Of a stretch of 64,000 bases of DNA, positions 18,034 through 28,424 are shown piece after piece (positions within the stretch are counted from its first letter, which is position 1; every line of letters starts with the position of its first letter). Made by a program: the position numbers and the translations under genes. This DNA is from Pseudomonas sp. C1C7 (lineage in GTDB: Bacteria > Pseudomonadota > Gammaproteobacteria > Pseudomonadales > Pseudomonadaceae): contig NZ_JABFMP010000002.1 in assembly GCF_013359595.1 (NCBI RefSeq), positions 172,130-236,129 on the forward strand. The letters are read 5' to 3'. The notes beneath the pieces were generated by a model. The model was not told where the DNA came from. It did not search any database and was given only the letters and a program-made list of their open reading frames with translations.

Positions 18034-19533
18034 ATGCCGCACACTAAAGATGATTTCCCCGACGCGCTGTACAGCGCCGCGCAAGTGCGAGCACTGGATG
18101 CGAGCGTGATTGCGGCCGGTACGCCGGGCTTCGAATTGATGCAGCGGGCCGCGCGGGCCACATGGCGCGCGCTGGTGCGCCAGTGGCCGGCGGCGAACGA
18201 ACTGACCGTGGTTGCCGGGCACGGCAATAACGCTGGCGACGGTTATCTGGTGGCGGTGCTGGCCAAGCGTGCCGGTTGGACGGTACGGGTCTTGGCGGCG
18301 GGCGATCCGCAACTGTTGCGCGGTGACGCGGCTTGCGCCCATGCCGAAGCCCTGGGGGAAAAAGTTTCCATCGAGCCCTGGACGGTGCAAGCCGAATTGC
18401 GCGGCCTGGTGCTGGACGCCTTGCTCGGCATCGGCCTGAGCGGCGAGGTGCGCGAGCCCTACGCCAGTGTGATTGCCGCGATCAACGCCAGTGGCCTGCC
18501 GGTCGCGGCGGTGGATATCCCTTCCGGGCTGTGCGCCGATACCGGTCGCATCCTCGGCTGCGCAGTGCAGGCCGATCTGACCGTCACTTTCATCGGCTTG
18601 AAACTGGGCCTGTTCACCGGCGATGCGCCGGATGTAGTGGGGGAGCTGGTTTTCAACGACCTGCACGCCGATCCGCAACTGCTAGAAGCTTCGCCAATCA
18701 GCGCGCTGCGCCTGACTTCCGGCAATCTGCCGCGCCTGGCCGCCCGGCCACCGACCTCCCATAAAGGCAAATTCGGCCATCTGCTGCTGATCGGTGGTGA
18801 TCGCGGTTTGGGCGGGGCGATCCTGCTGAGCGCGCAAAGTGCGTTGCGCAGCGGCGCGGGCATGGTCTCGGTGGCGACTCGCAGCGAGCATGTGCCCGCC
18901 GCCCTGGCCAGAATCCCCGAAGCGATGGTGCTGGGGACTTCGTCGGCCAATCAGCTGATGGAATTGCTTCAAAAAGTTTCTGTGCTGGTCGTCGGTCCCG
19001 GCCTTGGACAGGCTGCCTGGGGGCGTGGCCTGTTGTCCGCAGCCGCCAACGCACCGTTGCCGCAAGTCTGGGATGCCGATGCGCTGAACCAGCTGGCCGA
19101 AGAACGGGTGAATGTGCCCAGGGATTGCGTGATCACGCCGCATCCCGGGGAAGCGGCGCGACTGCTCGGTATCAGCACCGCCCAAATTCAGGCCAATCGC
19201 CCGGCCGCCGCCCATGCGCTGAGCAAAAAATACTCGACGGTCGTGATCCTAAAGGGAGCCGGCAGCCTGATCGCCAGTCCCGACGGACGGTTGGCGGTAT
19301 GTCATCAGGGGCACCCGGCCATGGCCACCGCGGGTTTGGGTGATGTGCTCGCCGGCTTGGTCGGCGCGCTGCTGGCCCAGGGCATGGAGGCTTTCGACGC
19401 AGCCTGCCTGGCGGTCTGGCTGCATGCCAATGCCGGTGAGCAACAAGGTAAATTCGGCCGTGGGCTGGCGGCCAGTGATCTGATACCAGCCATTCGTCAG
19501 TTGTTGGAGGAGCATGCACCGTGTCTGAAGTAA
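18034..19533 (+). CDS. nnr: Bifunctional NAD(P)H-hydrate epimerase / ADP-dependent hydratase
   Basis: 499 residues. Repairs damaged NAD(P)HX: the YjeF N-terminal epimerase domain (about 1-215; VVAGHGNNAGDGYLVA) interconverts R and S hydrates, and the ribokinase-like C-terminal domain (about 230-499; GGDRGLGGAILLSAQSALRS, MATAGLGDVLAGLVGALL) dehydrates the S form. The start at 18034 was chosen by the conserved N-terminus; 50 upstream in-frame codons are antisense to queG. The 3' end overlaps tsaE by 13 bases, as in many gammaproteobacteria. Confidence 0.95.
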   Translation: MPHTKDDFPDALYSAAQVRALDASVIAAGTPGFELMQRAARATWRALVRQWPAANELTVVAGHGNNAGDGYLVAVLAKRAGWTVRVLAAGDPQLLRGDAACAHAEALGEKVSIEPWTVQAELRGLVLDALLGIGLSGEVREPYASVIAAINASGLPVAAVDIPSGLCADTGRILGCAVQADLTVTFIGLKLGLFTGDAPDVVGELVFNDLHADPQLLEASPISALRLTSGNLPRLAARPPTSHKGKFGHLLLIGGDRGLGGAILLSAQSALRSGAGMVSVATRSEHVPAALARIPEAMVLGTSSANQLMELLQKVSVLVVGPGLGQAAWGRGLLSAAANAPLPQVWDADALNQLAEERVNVPRDCVITPHPGEAARLLGISTAQIQANRPAAAHALSKKYSTVVILKGAGSLIASPDGRLAVCHQGHPAMATAGLGDVLAGLVGALLAQGMEAFDAACLAVWLHANAGEQQGKFGRGLAASDLIPAIRQLLEEHAPCLK

Positions 19534-19991
19534 CCCTGTACCTGGCGGATGAAGAGGCGATGACCGCGTTCGGCACGCGTATCGCACAGATCACGAAAGG
19601 GCACGGCCTGATTTTTCTCGAGGGCAACCTGGGGATGGGCAAGACCACCCTGTCCCGGGGCATTATTCGGGGGCTTGGGCACGTCGGCGCGGTGAAAAGC
19701 CCGACCTTTACCCTGGTCGAGCCCTATGAAATCGGCGACATTCGCGCCTTCCACTTCGACCTGTACCGTCTGGTCGACCCGGAGGAGCTGGAATTCCTCG
19801 GTATCCGCGACTATTTCGAAGACGACGCCCTGTGCCTGATCGAGTGGCCGGATAAAGGTGCAGGCTTTTTGCCAAAGCCCGACCTGACCATTACCATTAG
19901 CCCGCAAGACAGCGGGCGTTCGCTGAAAATTTTGTCCCAGGGTTCGCGTGGCGAGTCCTGGTGTGCCGCTTTGGCATTGGAATCTATATAG
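19521..19991 (+). CDS. tsaE: tRNA threonylcarbamoyladenosine ATPase TsaE
   Basis: 156 residues, GTG start inside the end of nnr. TsaE is the ATPase that supports TsaB-TsaD in making the universal t6A37 modification. The Walker A motif is GNLGMGKTTLSRG; the second block is VKSPTFTLVEPYE, and RAFHFDLYRLVDPEELE contains the Walker B region. Second gene of the nnr-tsaE-amiB-mutL-miaA-hfq order. Confidence 0.95.
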   Translation: MSEVTLYLADEEAMTAFGTRIAQITKGHGLIFLEGNLGMGKTTLSRGIIRGLGHVGAVKSPTFTLVEPYEIGDIRAFHFDLYRLVDPEELEFLGIRDYFEDDALCLIEWPDKGAGFLPKPDLTITISPQDSGRSLKILSQGSRGESWCAALALESI

Positions 19992-20006
19992 ATGATGGGG
20001 TTAGGT

Positions 20007-21422
20007 ATGCGCTTTCGCGCGTTGGTTGCTGCCGTTGGGGTGTTGTTTCTGGCTGTAACCGTAGACGCCATGGCCGAGACCAAGGTCAACAGCGTGCGCC
20101 TGTGGCGGGCGCCGGACAACACGCGACTGGTGTTCGACCTGAGCGGCCCCGTGCAACACAGCGTCTTTACCCTGACGGCCCCGGATCGTCTGGTCATCGA
20201 CATCAACGGCGCCACCCTGGGCGCGCCGCTGAACATCAACAGCGCCAATACCCCGATCACGGCGATGCGCTCCGCACAGCGCACACCGACCGACCTGCGG
20301 GTGGTCATCGACCTGAAAAAGGCCGTCACGCCGAAAAGCTTCTCCCTGGCCCCGAATGCCCAGTACGGCAACCGACTGGTGGTCGACCTGTTCGATAACC
20401 CGGCGGATGCCGCGCCACCGCCTGCGCCAAGCCCGTCGGTGGCCACTGTTCCGGCGGTGCCGGTCACGCCTGCGGAGCCGGCAATCAAGCTGCCACCGGC
20501 ACCGGCCGGCAAGCGCGACATCATTGTGGTGATCGACGCCGGTCACGGCGGTGAAGACCCGGGTGCTTCCGGCTCTCGCGGTCAGCGTGAAAAAGACGTG
20601 GTGCTGCAGATCGCCCGCGAATTGCAGCGTCAGGTCAACGGCATGAAAGGCTTCCGCGCCGAACTGACCCGTACCGGCGACTACTTCATCCCGCTGCGCG
20701 GACGTACCGAGATCGCCCGCAAGAAGGGCGCCGACCTGTTCGTTTCCATTCACGCCGACGCCGCGCCTTCGACTGCCGCTTTCGGCGCTTCGGTGTTCGC
20801 CCTGTCCGATCGCGGCGCCACGTCCGAGACCGCGCGCTGGCTGGCCGACAGTGAAAACCGCTCCGACCTGATCGGTGGTGCCGGCAACGTCAGCCTCGAT
20901 GACAAGGACCGCATGCTCGCTGGCGTGCTGCTGGACCTGTCGATGACCGCGTCCCTGACCTCCAGCCTCAACGTCGGCCAGAAAGTCCTGAGCAACATCG
21001 GCCGGGTCACGCCGCTGCACAAGCAGCGGGTCGAACAGGCCGGGTTCATGGTGCTGAAGTCGCCGGACATTCCGTCGATCCTGGTGGAAACCGGGTTCAT
21101 CTCCAACGCCAACGAAGCCTCCAAGCTTGCCGCTTCGAGCCACCAGCAGGCGCTGGCGCGTTCCATCAGCAGCGGCGTGCGCCAGTTCTTCCAGCAGAAC
21201 CCGCCGCCGGGCACTTACATCGCCTGGCTGCGCGACTCCGGCAAGATTGCCCAGGGGCCGCGTGACCACCGGGTGAGCCCGGGCGAAACCCTGGCGATGA
21301 TTGCCGTGCGTTATCAGATCTCGCCAGCTGCGCTGCGTAGCGCGAACAAACTTTCCAGCGATGAGCTCAAAGTAGGTCAACATTTGACCATTCCGGGTAC
21401 GGAACTGGCGGCCAAGGAATGA
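20007..21422 (+). CDS. N-acetylmuramoyl-L-alanine amidase, AmiB type, with LysM domain
   Basis: 471 residues from ATG 20007 ([13 protein letters not shown]); ATGs at 19992 and 19995 are possible but sit farther from the GGGG ribosome site. Sec signal peptide to about Ala22. An AMIN domain (about 25-120) directs septal localisation. A Pro-rich linker leads to the zinc Amidase_3 domain, with [13 protein letters not shown] (His ligand), the Glu in [16 protein letters not shown] and SIHADA. A LysM repeat at the C-terminus ([18 protein letters not shown]) binds peptidoglycan. It splits daughter-cell septal wall. The stop overlaps the mutL start. Confidence 0.92.
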   Translation: MRFRALVAAVGVLFLAVTVDAMAETKVNSVRLWRAPDNTRLVFDLSGPVQHSVFTLTAPDRLVIDINGATLGAPLNINSANTPITAMRSAQRTPTDLRVVIDLKKAVTPKSFSLAPNAQYGNRLVVDLFDNPADAAPPPAPSPSVATVPAVPVTPAEPAIKLPPAPAGKRDIIVVIDAGHGGEDPGASGSRGQREKDVVLQIARELQRQVNGMKGFRAELTRTGDYFIPLRGRTEIARKKGADLFVSIHADAAPSTAAFGASVFALSDRGATSETARWLADSENRSDLIGGAGNVSLDDKDRMLAGVLLDLSMTASLTSSLNVGQKVLSNIGRVTPLHKQRVEQAGFMVLKSPDIPSILVETGFISNANEASKLAASSHQQALARSISSGVRQFFQQNPPPGTYIAWLRDSGKIAQGPRDHRVSPGETLAMIAVRYQISPAALRSANKLSSDELKVGQHLTIPGTELAAKE

Positions 21423-23329
21423 GTGAGGCCGTGATCAACAGTGCTCGCATCGAGCTGCTCAGCCCACGGCTGGCGAACCAGATCGCCGCCGGTGAGGTGG
21501 TCGAGCGTCCGGCGTCGGTGATCAAGGAGTTGCTGGAAAACAGCCTCGACTCCGGCGCCCGGCGTATCGATGTCGACGTGGAGCAGGGCGGCGTCAAGTT
21601 GCTGCGGGTGCGGGATGACGGCAGCGGCATTTCCGCCGATGACCTGCCTCTGGCCCTGGCCCGTCACGCCACCAGCAAAATCCGCAATCTGGAAGACCTC
21701 GAACAGGTGATGAGCCTGGGCTTTCGCGGCGAGGCGCTGGCATCGATCAGCTCCGTTGCGCGCCTGACCCTGACCTCGCGTACCCGCGATGCCGATCAGG
21801 CCTGGCAGGTCGAAACCGAAGGTCGCGAAATGTCGCCCCGGGTCCAGCCGGCCGCGCATCCGGTGGGGACGTCCGTCGAAGTACGCGACCTGTTTTTCAA
21901 TACCCCGGCGCGGCGCAAGTTTCTCAAGACCGAAAAAACCGAATTCGATCATCTGCAGGAGGTGATTCGGCGCCTGGCCCTGGCACGCTTCGACGTGGCG
22001 TTCCATTTGCGCCATAACGGCAAGACCATCCTCAGCCTGCACGAAGCCCGTGACGATGCCGCCCGTGCCCGACGGGTAGCGGCAATTTGCGGGCCCGGCT
22101 TCCTTGAGCAGGCGCTGCCGATCGAAATCGAGCGCAATGGCCTGCATTTGTGGGGTTGGGTCGGGTTGCCGACGTTCAACCGCAGCCAGGCGGATCTGCA
22201 GTATTTCTTTGTCAACGGCCGTGCGGTGCGCGACAAACTGGTCGCCCACGCGGTGCGCCAGGCCTATCGCGACGTGCTGTTCAATGGCCGGCACCCGACG
22301 TTCGTGCTGTTTTTCGAGGTCGACCCGACCGGCGTCGACGTCAACGTGCACCCGACCAAGCACGAAGTGCGCTTCCGTGAAGGGCGCATGGTTCACGACT
22401 TCCTTTATGGCACCCTGCATCGCGCGTTGGGTGATGTGCGGCCTGAAGATCAGCTGGCCGCGCCGGTTGCGACCGCCATCGTGCGGCCGACGGGTCTGGA
22501 GGCTGGCGAGTTCGGACCCCAGGGTGAAATGAGCCTGGCGGCCAATGCGCTTCTGGAGCAGCCGCAGGCGCAACCTTCCTTCAATACGCCGTCGGGCGCG
22601 GGTTCAGGTGGCGGGTATCAGTATCAGTACACCCCGCGTCCGCAGTCCCCGGTTCCTGCCGCTGAAGCGCAGGCGGCCTATCGCGAGTTCTACGCGCCGC
22701 TGCCCGAAACCAACGCGACCGCCTTGCCCGCCGGGCAGGGCGATATTCCGCCGCTGGGCTATGCGCTGGCGCAGCTCAAAGGTATCTACATACTTTCGGA
22801 AAACGCCCAGGGTCTGGTGCTGGTGGACATGCACGCCGCACACGAGCGGATCATGTACGAACGCCTGAAAATCGCGATGGCCAGCGAAGGCTTGAGCGGC
22901 CAGCCGCTGCTGGTGCCCGAGTCGCTGGCGGTCAGTCAACGTGAAGCCGATTGCGCCGAAGAACACGCCGCCTGGTTCCAGCGCCTGGGCTTCGAATTGC
23001 AGCGCCTGGGCCCGGAAACCCTGGCGATCCGGCAGATTCCGGCCCTGCTCAAGCAGGCTGAAGCCAACCGTTTGGTGGGCGACGTCCTGGCCGATCTGAT
23101 GGAATACGGCACCAGCGACCGCATTCAGGCGCACCTGAACGAATTGCTCGGGACCATGGCCTGCCACGGCGCGGTGCGAGCGAACCGGCGCCTGGCGATT
23201 CCGGAAATGAACGGTCTGCTGCGGGACATGGAAAACACCGAACGCAGCGGCCAATGCAACCATGGCCGGCCAACCTGGACTCAATTGGGTCTGGATGATC
23301 TGGACAAACTGTTCTTGCGCGGTCGTTGA
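21419..23329 (+). CDS. mutL: DNA mismatch repair protein MutL
   Basis: 636 residues. GHKL ATPase that couples MutS to nicking. N-terminal motifs: [38 protein letters not shown] Gly/Gln/Pro-rich linker (about 365-430) precedes the C-terminal dimer domain, which contains [12 protein letters not shown], the metal-dependent endonuclease pattern D-x-H-A-x2-E-x4-E. That pattern is kept because Pseudomonas lacks the MutH route. Translation is coupled to the amidase (ATGA) and to miaA (TGATG). Confidence 0.97.
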   Translation: MSEAVINSARIELLSPRLANQIAAGEVVERPASVIKELLENSLDSGARRIDVDVEQGGVKLLRVRDDGSGISADDLPLALARHATSKIRNLEDLEQVMSLGFRGEALASISSVARLTLTSRTRDADQAWQVETEGREMSPRVQPAAHPVGTSVEVRDLFFNTPARRKFLKTEKTEFDHLQEVIRRLALARFDVAFHLRHNGKTILSLHEARDDAARARRVAAICGPGFLEQALPIEIERNGLHLWGWVGLPTFNRSQADLQYFFVNGRAVRDKLVAHAVRQAYRDVLFNGRHPTFVLFFEVDPTGVDVNVHPTKHEVRFREGRMVHDFLYGTLHRALGDVRPEDQLAAPVATAIVRPTGLEAGEFGPQGEMSLAANALLEQPQAQPSFNTPSGAGSGGGYQYQYTPRPQSPVPAAEAQAAYREFYAPLPETNATALPAGQGDIPPLGYALAQLKGIYILSENAQGLVLVDMHAAHERIMYERLKIAMASEGLSGQPLLVPESLAVSQREADCAEEHAAWFQRLGFELQRLGPETLAIRQIPALLKQAEANRLVGDVLADLMEYGTSDRIQAHLNELLGTMACHGAVRANRRLAIPEMNGLLRDMENTERSGQCNHGRPTWTQLGLDDLDKLFLRGR

Positions 23330-24300
23330 TGAGCCAGTTCCCACCCGCGATTTTCCTGATGGGCCCGACCGCGGCGGGCAAGACCGATCTGGCCATCGAG
23401 CTCACCAAGGTACTGCCCTGCGAGCTGATCAGTGTCGATTCGGCCCTGGTCTACCGTGGCATGGACATCGGCACGGCCAAGCCATCCAAGGAGCTGCTGG
23501 CGGAATTTCCGCACCGTCTGATCGACATTCTCGACCCGGCGGAGAGCTATTCGGCAGCGGATTTTCGCCGCGATGCCCTCGAAGCGATGGCCGATATCAC
23601 GTCGCGGGGAAAAATTCCGCTGTTGGTAGGCGGCACGATGCTCTACTACAAGGCGTTGATCGAAGGTCTGGCGGACATGCCGGCAGCCGATCCGCAAGTC
23701 CGTGCGCAGATCGAAGAAGAAGCCGCGCGCCTTGGCTGGCAGGCCCTGCATGATCAATTGGCGGTGATCGATCCGGTGTCTGCCGCGCGCATTCACCCGA
23801 ACGATCCGCAGCGACTCAGTCGAGCACTGGAAGTTTATCGCGTCAGTGGTCAAAGCATGACTGACCTGCGCCTGCAACAATCTGCGCAAAGTACTGAAGC
23901 TGCGGCTTCGGGACGGCAACAATTGCCCTATACTGTCGCGAACTTGGCCATTGCCCCGGCAAATCGCCAGGTACTGCACGAGCGAATTAAACAAAGATTC
24001 ACTTTAATGTTGGAACAGGGATTCATCGACGAGGTCGTAGCCCTGCGTGAGCGAAGTGACCTGCATGCCGGGTTGCCGTCTATACGTGCGGTAGGCTACC
24101 GACAAGTCTGGGATTACCTGGATGGCAAGCTGACGGCGGCCGAGATGCAGGAGCGGGGAATCATCGCCACGCGCCAATTGGCCAAGCGTCAGTTCACATG
24201 GTTGCGCAGTTGGGCTGATTTACATTGGCTGGACAGCCTGGATTGCGACAATCTGCCGCGCGCCTTGAAATACTTGGGGACCATCTCCATATTGAGCTGA
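23329..24300 (+). CDS. miaA: tRNA dimethylallyltransferase MiaA
   Basis: 323 residues. Prenylates A37 of tRNAs reading UNN codons. P-loop [14 protein letters not shown], then [19 protein letters not shown] and [14 protein letters not shown] near the end. The start ATG shares a base with the mutL stop. Followed by hfq after 94 bases, the usual order in gammaproteobacteria. Confidence 0.97.
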   Translation: MSQFPPAIFLMGPTAAGKTDLAIELTKVLPCELISVDSALVYRGMDIGTAKPSKELLAEFPHRLIDILDPAESYSAADFRRDALEAMADITSRGKIPLLVGGTMLYYKALIEGLADMPAADPQVRAQIEEEAARLGWQALHDQLAVIDPVSAARIHPNDPQRLSRALEVYRVSGQSMTDLRLQQSAQSTEAAASGRQQLPYTVANLAIAPANRQVLHERIKQRFTLMLEQGFIDEVVALRERSDLHAGLPSIRAVGYRQVWDYLDGKLTAAEMQERGIIATRQLAKRQFTWLRSWADLHWLDSLDCDNLPRALKYLGTISILS

Positions 24301-24394
24301 GTCCTTGCAATTGCCGTCTATCCTTGGGGGTGTGACGGCCACAAGTCATCTGTTTACCTATTTTTATTATTGAATCCTTAAAGGAGTGCGGCAC

Positions 24395-24655
24395 ATGTCA
24401 AAAGGGCATTCGCTACAAGACCCTTACTTGAACACTTTACGTAAAGAGAAAGTTGGGGTGTCCATCTACCTGGTCAACGGTATCAAACTGCAAGGCACGA
24501 TCGAGTCTTTCGACCAGTTCGTTATTCTGCTGAAAAACACCGTAAGCCAGATGGTCTACAAACACGCTATCTCTACAGTAGTGCCGGTTCGCCCGATTCG
24601 TCTGCCAAGCGCAGGTGATAACGAATCTGGTGATGCTGAGCCAGGTAACGCCTGA
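24395..24655 (+). CDS. hfq: RNA chaperone Hfq
   Basis: 86 residues. Hexameric Sm-like protein that pairs small RNAs with mRNAs and, in Pseudomonas, works with Crc in catabolite repression. Sm1 covers [17 protein letters not shown] and Sm2 [11 protein letters not shown]. The start [13 protein letters not shown] has AAGGAG 9 bases upstream. The C-terminal tail after residue 70 is short and acidic ([13 protein letters not shown]). Confidence 0.98.
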   Translation: MSKGHSLQDPYLNTLRKEKVGVSIYLVNGIKLQGTIESFDQFVILLKNTVSQMVYKHAISTVVPVRPIRLPSAGDNESGDAEPGNA

Positions 24656-24667
24656 TAGGAGTCTCCT

Positions 24668-25969
24668 TTGTTCTTTGAGCGCCACGGTGGTGGTGAGCGA
24701 GCCATTCTCGTTCACTTGGATGGTCAGGACCCTGAGGCGCGCGAAGATCCGCAGGAGTTTCAGGAGTTGGCAACGTCGGCTGGCGCCGAGACCGCCGCGT
24801 TTTTCAACGTGCCGCGCAATCGGCCAACCGCCAAATACCTGATTGGCAGTGGCAAGGTCGAGGAACTGCGCGACCTGGTCAAGGCCGAACAGGTCGATCT
24901 GGTGATTTTCAATCACATCCTCACGCCCAGTCAGGAACGTAACCTCGAACGTGTTTTCGAGTGTCGCGTGATCGACCGCACGGGTCTGATTCTCGATATC
25001 TTCGCCCAACGCGCCCGCACCCATGAAGGCAAGCTCCAGGTCGAACTGGCCCAGCTTGAGCACATGAGTACGCGGCTGGTGCGTGGCTGGACTCACCTTG
25101 AGCGCCAGAAAGGTGGTATCGGTCTGCGTGGTCCGGGTGAAACCCAGCTGGAAACCGACCGACGCCTGTTGCGGGTTCGCCTGCGGCAGATCAAGGGGCG
25201 CCTGGAAAAGGTCCGCAGCCAGCGCGAGCAGTCGCGTCGCGGCCGCAAGCGCGCGGAGATCCCGACGGTTTCACTGGTGGGCTACACCAACGCCGGCAAA
25301 TCGACGCTGTTCAATTCCGTCACCGAATCCGACGTCTTCGCCGCCGACCAGCTGTTCGCCACCCTCGACCCGACTTTGCGTCGACTCGAGCTCGATGACC
25401 TCGGGCCGATCGTGCTGGCCGACACCGTGGGCTTCATTCGCCACCTGCCGCACAAACTGGTCGAGGCTTTTCGGGCTACGCTCGAAGAGTCGAGCAACTC
25501 CGACCTGCTGCTGCACGTGATCGACTCCCATGAGCCCGATCGCATGTCGCAGATCGAACAGGTGATGGTGGTGCTCGGCGAGATCGGGGCCCAAGACTTG
25601 CCGATACTTGAGGTATACAACAAACTCGATTTACTCGAGGGTGTTGAGCCGCAGATCCAGCGTGATGCCGATGGCAAGCCGCAGCGGGTCTGGTTGTCGG
25701 CCAAGGACGGTTCCGGTCTGGACCTGCTCAAGCAGGCCGTGGCCGAACTGCTCGGCGAGGATTTGTTTGTAGGTACCTTGCGCTTGCCGCAACGTTTTGC
25801 TCGACTGCGTGCGCAGTTTTTCGAAGTCGGTGCGGTACAAAAGGAAGAACACGACGAGGAAGGCATCAGCCTGCTGGCCGTTCGCTTGCCGCGAGTCGAA
25901 TTGAATCGACTGGTGAGCCGCGAAGGTTTGCAACCGCTGGACTTCATCGAGCAACACACTTTGCAATAA
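24668..25969 (+). CDS. hflX: Ribosome-associated GTPase HflX
   Basis: 433 residues, TTG start 6 bases after AGGAG (MFFERHGGGERAILVHLDG). HflX splits stalled ribosomes under stress. The N-terminal HflX domain ends in GGIGLRGPGETQLETDRR; the GTPase domain follows, with P-loop GYTNAGKSTLFN, G3 DTVGFIRHLPHKL and G4 NKLD. Follows hfq by 12 bases, so they share a transcript. Confidence 0.97.
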   Translation: MFFERHGGGERAILVHLDGQDPEAREDPQEFQELATSAGAETAAFFNVPRNRPTAKYLIGSGKVEELRDLVKAEQVDLVIFNHILTPSQERNLERVFECRVIDRTGLILDIFAQRARTHEGKLQVELAQLEHMSTRLVRGWTHLERQKGGIGLRGPGETQLETDRRLLRVRLRQIKGRLEKVRSQREQSRRGRKRAEIPTVSLVGYTNAGKSTLFNSVTESDVFAADQLFATLDPTLRRLELDDLGPIVLADTVGFIRHLPHKLVEAFRATLEESSNSDLLLHVIDSHEPDRMSQIEQVMVVLGEIGAQDLPILEVYNKLDLLEGVEPQIQRDADGKPQRVWLSAKDGSGLDLLKQAVAELLGEDLFVGTLRLPQRFARLRAQFFEVGAVQKEEHDEEGISLLAVRLPRVELNRLVSREGLQPLDFIEQHTLQ

Positions 25970-26065
25970 AAGCCTGAAAAAGCGGTTGTGTCGTGGTGAC
26001 AGGCATTCTGTAGCATTGGTCGGCGCGCCGTGGGTGCGTCTTTGCTTTATCAGATGGAGAGCGCT

Positions 26066-27244
26066 ATGGCTTGGAATGAGCCGGGTGGCAACTCGAATAA
26101 TCAGGATCCTTGGGGTGGCAAGCGTCGTAACAACGGCGATCGCAAGGGGCCGCCGGATCTCGACGAGGCCTTCCGAAAGCTGCAGGAAAGCCTGAACGGG
26201 TTGTTCGGTGGTGGTAAGAAACGTGGTGGGGATGACGGTGGTGGTTCGGGCAAGAGTGGCGGCTTCGGCGGTCTGCTCGGCATCGGCCTGGTCGTTGCCG
26301 CCGCAGTCTGGCTGTACAGCGCGGTCTATGTCGTCGACGAGCAGGAGCAAGCCGTGGTGCTGCGCTTCGGCAAGTACTACGAGACCGTCGGTCCTGGCCT
26401 GAACATCTATTTCCCGCCGATCGACAAGAAGTACATGGAAAACGTCACGCGTGAGCGTGCGTACACCAAGCAGGGCCAGATGCTGACCGAAGACGAGAAC
26501 ATCGTCGAAGTGCCGCTGACCGTGCAGTACAAGATCAGCAACCTGCAGGACTTCGTGCTGAGCGTCGATCAGCCGGAGATCAGCCTGCAGCACGCGACCG
26601 ACAGCGCCCTGCGCCATGTGGTGGGTTCCACCGCGATGGACCAGGTGCTGACCGAAGGTCGTGAGCAGATGGCCAGCGAAATCAAGGAGCGTCTGCAACG
26701 CTTCATGGACACCTACCGCACGGGTATCACCGTGACCCAGGTCAACGTACAGAGCGCAGCGGCACCGCGTGAAGTGCAGGAAGCCTTCGATGACGTGATC
26801 CGTGCCCGTGAAGACGAGCAGCGTTCGCGCAACCAGGCTGAAACCTATGCCAACGGCGTCGTGCCGGAGGCCCGTGGTCAGGCCCAGCGCATTCTCGAAG
26901 ATGCCAACGGTTACCGAGATGAAACCATCTCCCGCGCCAAGGGTGAGGGTGATCGCTTCACCAAGCTGGTCGCCGAGTATCGCAAGGCACCTGAAGTGAC
27001 CCGCCAGCGTCTGTACCTGGACACCATGCAGGAAGTCTTCAGCAGCACCAGCAAGGTTCTTGTGACCGGCAACAAGAACGGCCAGAGCAACCTGCTCTAC
27101 CTGCCGCTGGACAAGATGATCGACAGCAGTGGCCGCAGCACCAGCTCGCCGATGAGCAGTGCGGCAGCCAGCAGCAATGAAGCGAATGCGCGTGCAGCAG
27201 CTGATCTGCAACAACAGCCAGCACGTACCAGGGAGAGTCGCTGA
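26066..27244 (+). CDS. hflK: FtsH protease modulator HflK
   Basis: 392 residues from MAWNEPGGNSNNQDPWGG, with GGAGAG 7 bases upstream. SPFH/prohibitin-type membrane protein: a Gly-rich cytoplasmic N-terminus, one membrane helix (about 69-88; GLLGIGLVVAAAVWLYSAVY), then the periplasmic SPFH domain (VVLRFGKYYETVGPGLN). The tail is Ser/Ala/Gln-rich. With HflC it forms a cage around the FtsH protease. The stop shares a base with the hflC start. Confidence 0.97.
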   Translation: MAWNEPGGNSNNQDPWGGKRRNNGDRKGPPDLDEAFRKLQESLNGLFGGGKKRGGDDGGGSGKSGGFGGLLGIGLVVAAAVWLYSAVYVVDEQEQAVVLRFGKYYETVGPGLNIYFPPIDKKYMENVTRERAYTKQGQMLTEDENIVEVPLTVQYKISNLQDFVLSVDQPEISLQHATDSALRHVVGSTAMDQVLTEGREQMASEIKERLQRFMDTYRTGITVTQVNVQSAAAPREVQEAFDDVIRAREDEQRSRNQAETYANGVVPEARGQAQRILEDANGYRDETISRAKGEGDRFTKLVAEYRKAPEVTRQRLYLDTMQEVFSSTSKVLVTGNKNGQSNLLYLPLDKMIDSSGRSTSSPMSSAAASSNEANARAAADLQQQPARTRESR

Positions 27245-28113
27245 TGAGCAATAAATCGCTGATCGCCCTTATTGTCGGCGTCGTCGTGGCCATCGCTGCC
27301 TGGAACTGCTTCTACATCGTGGCTCAGACCGAGCGCGCGGTGTTGCTGCAGTTCGGTCGCGTGGTCCAGACCGATGTTCAGCCAGGCCTGCATGTGAAGG
27401 TGCCTTACGTTAACCAGGTGCGCAAATTCGACGCTCGCCTGATGACGCTGGATGCGCCGACACAACGCTTCCTGACCCTGGAAAAGAAAGCCGTGATGGT
27501 CGATGCCTACGCCAAGTGGCGTGTGAAGGACGCCGAGCGTTTCTACACCGCGACTTCCGGCCTCAAGCAGATTGCCGACGAGCGTCTGTCCCGCCGTCTG
27601 GAATCGGGCCTGCGTGACCAGTTCGGTAAGCGCACCCTGCACGAAGTGGTATCGGGTGAGCGTGATGCGCTGATGGCCGACATCACCGCGTCGCTGAACA
27701 AGATGGCTGAAAAGGAACTGGGTATCGAAGTGGTCGACGTTCGCGTCAAGACCATCGACCTGCCCAAGGAAGTGAACCGCAGCGTGTTCGAACGTATGAG
27801 CACCGAGCGTGAGCGTGAAGCTCGCGAGCACCGCGCCAAGGGTAACGAGCTGGCTGAAGGCATCCGTGCCGACGCCGATCGTCAACGCCGCGTGCTGCTG
27901 GCTGAAGCCTATCGTGAATCCGAAGAGATTCGCGGTGACGGCGACGCCCAGGCCGCTGCGATCTACTCCAAGGCCTACGGTCAGGATCAGGAGTTCTACG
28001 CGTTCTACCGTAGCCTGCGTGCTTACCGTGAAAGCTTCGCGAACAAATCCGACGTCATGGTCCTGGACCCAAGCAGTGACTTCTTCCACTACCTGGAAAA
28101 AGCCAAGCCTTGA
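27244..28113 (+). CDS. hflC: FtsH protease modulator HflC
   Basis: 289 residues. An N-terminal membrane helix (about 5-23) is followed by an SPFH domain (RAVLLQFGRVVQTDVQPGLH) and a long coiled coil (MSTEREREAREHRAKGNELA). Partner of HflK. A strong hairpin terminator follows within 20 bases. Confidence 0.97.
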   Translation: MSNKSLIALIVGVVVAIAAWNCFYIVAQTERAVLLQFGRVVQTDVQPGLHVKVPYVNQVRKFDARLMTLDAPTQRFLTLEKKAVMVDAYAKWRVKDAERFYTATSGLKQIADERLSRRLESGLRDQFGKRTLHEVVSGERDALMADITASLNKMAEKELGIEVVDVRVKTIDLPKEVNRSVFERMSTEREREAREHRAKGNELAEGIRADADRQRRVLLAEAYRESEEIRGDGDAQAAAIYSKAYGQDQEFYAFYRSLRAYRESFANKSDVMVLDPSSDFFHYLEKAKP

Positions 28114-28129
28114 TACGGCGTTGACTCAA

Positions 28130-28172
28130 ATCACCCCGCCCGGCGGTTAAAACCTCTGGCGGGGTGATCCTT
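28130..28172 (+). terminator. Terminator of the hfl operon
   Basis: ATCACCCCGCC and GGCGGGGTGAT pair fully across a 17-base loop, followed by a short T run. Confidence 0.85.
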
Positions 28173-28198
28173 TGGGAAAACGTGTGTATGATGCGGCA

Positions 28199-28222
28199 GC
28201 CGGGAAATTCCCGGCTTTTTTG
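28199..28222 (+). terminator. Second terminator-like hairpin before hisZ
   Basis: AGCCGGGAA-att-CCCGGCT followed by six Ts. It sits 27 bases beyond the first hairpin; it may be a back-up terminator or part of hisZ leader control. Confidence 0.75.
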
Positions 28223-28424
28223 CGTCTGCATGTTTGATTGCTGTTTTTGTGCGGATGCCAGGGCCTGATGGCTCGACAGGTTTACGAGGAAAGTGCTTGG
28301 CGAAGCCTATTTCAGGCTTTTCGCTTCGTCGCCCATGCGCGCTGCTTTCGCTGGGCGGATCATTTTCTGCTTCACTCAAGGCTCGCCCAACGGCTTGCCG
28401 CCCGGATCAAAGGGGAATGGCGTA

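Larger units (their letters stand above)
28114..28424. other. 311-bp spacer between hflC and hisZ
   Basis: Contains two terminator hairpins in its first third and about 200 bases of leader before hisZ. I find no short DUF2065-type membrane ORF here, although related bacteria often carry one after hflC. An in-frame extension of hisZ from 28293 adds 44 residues with no conserved character. Confidence 0.6.

Noticed and set aside
28293..28424. 44-residue N-terminal extension of HisZ
   Set aside because: Cys/Phe-rich, unlike any HisZ, and the ATG at 28425 begins the conserved domain.
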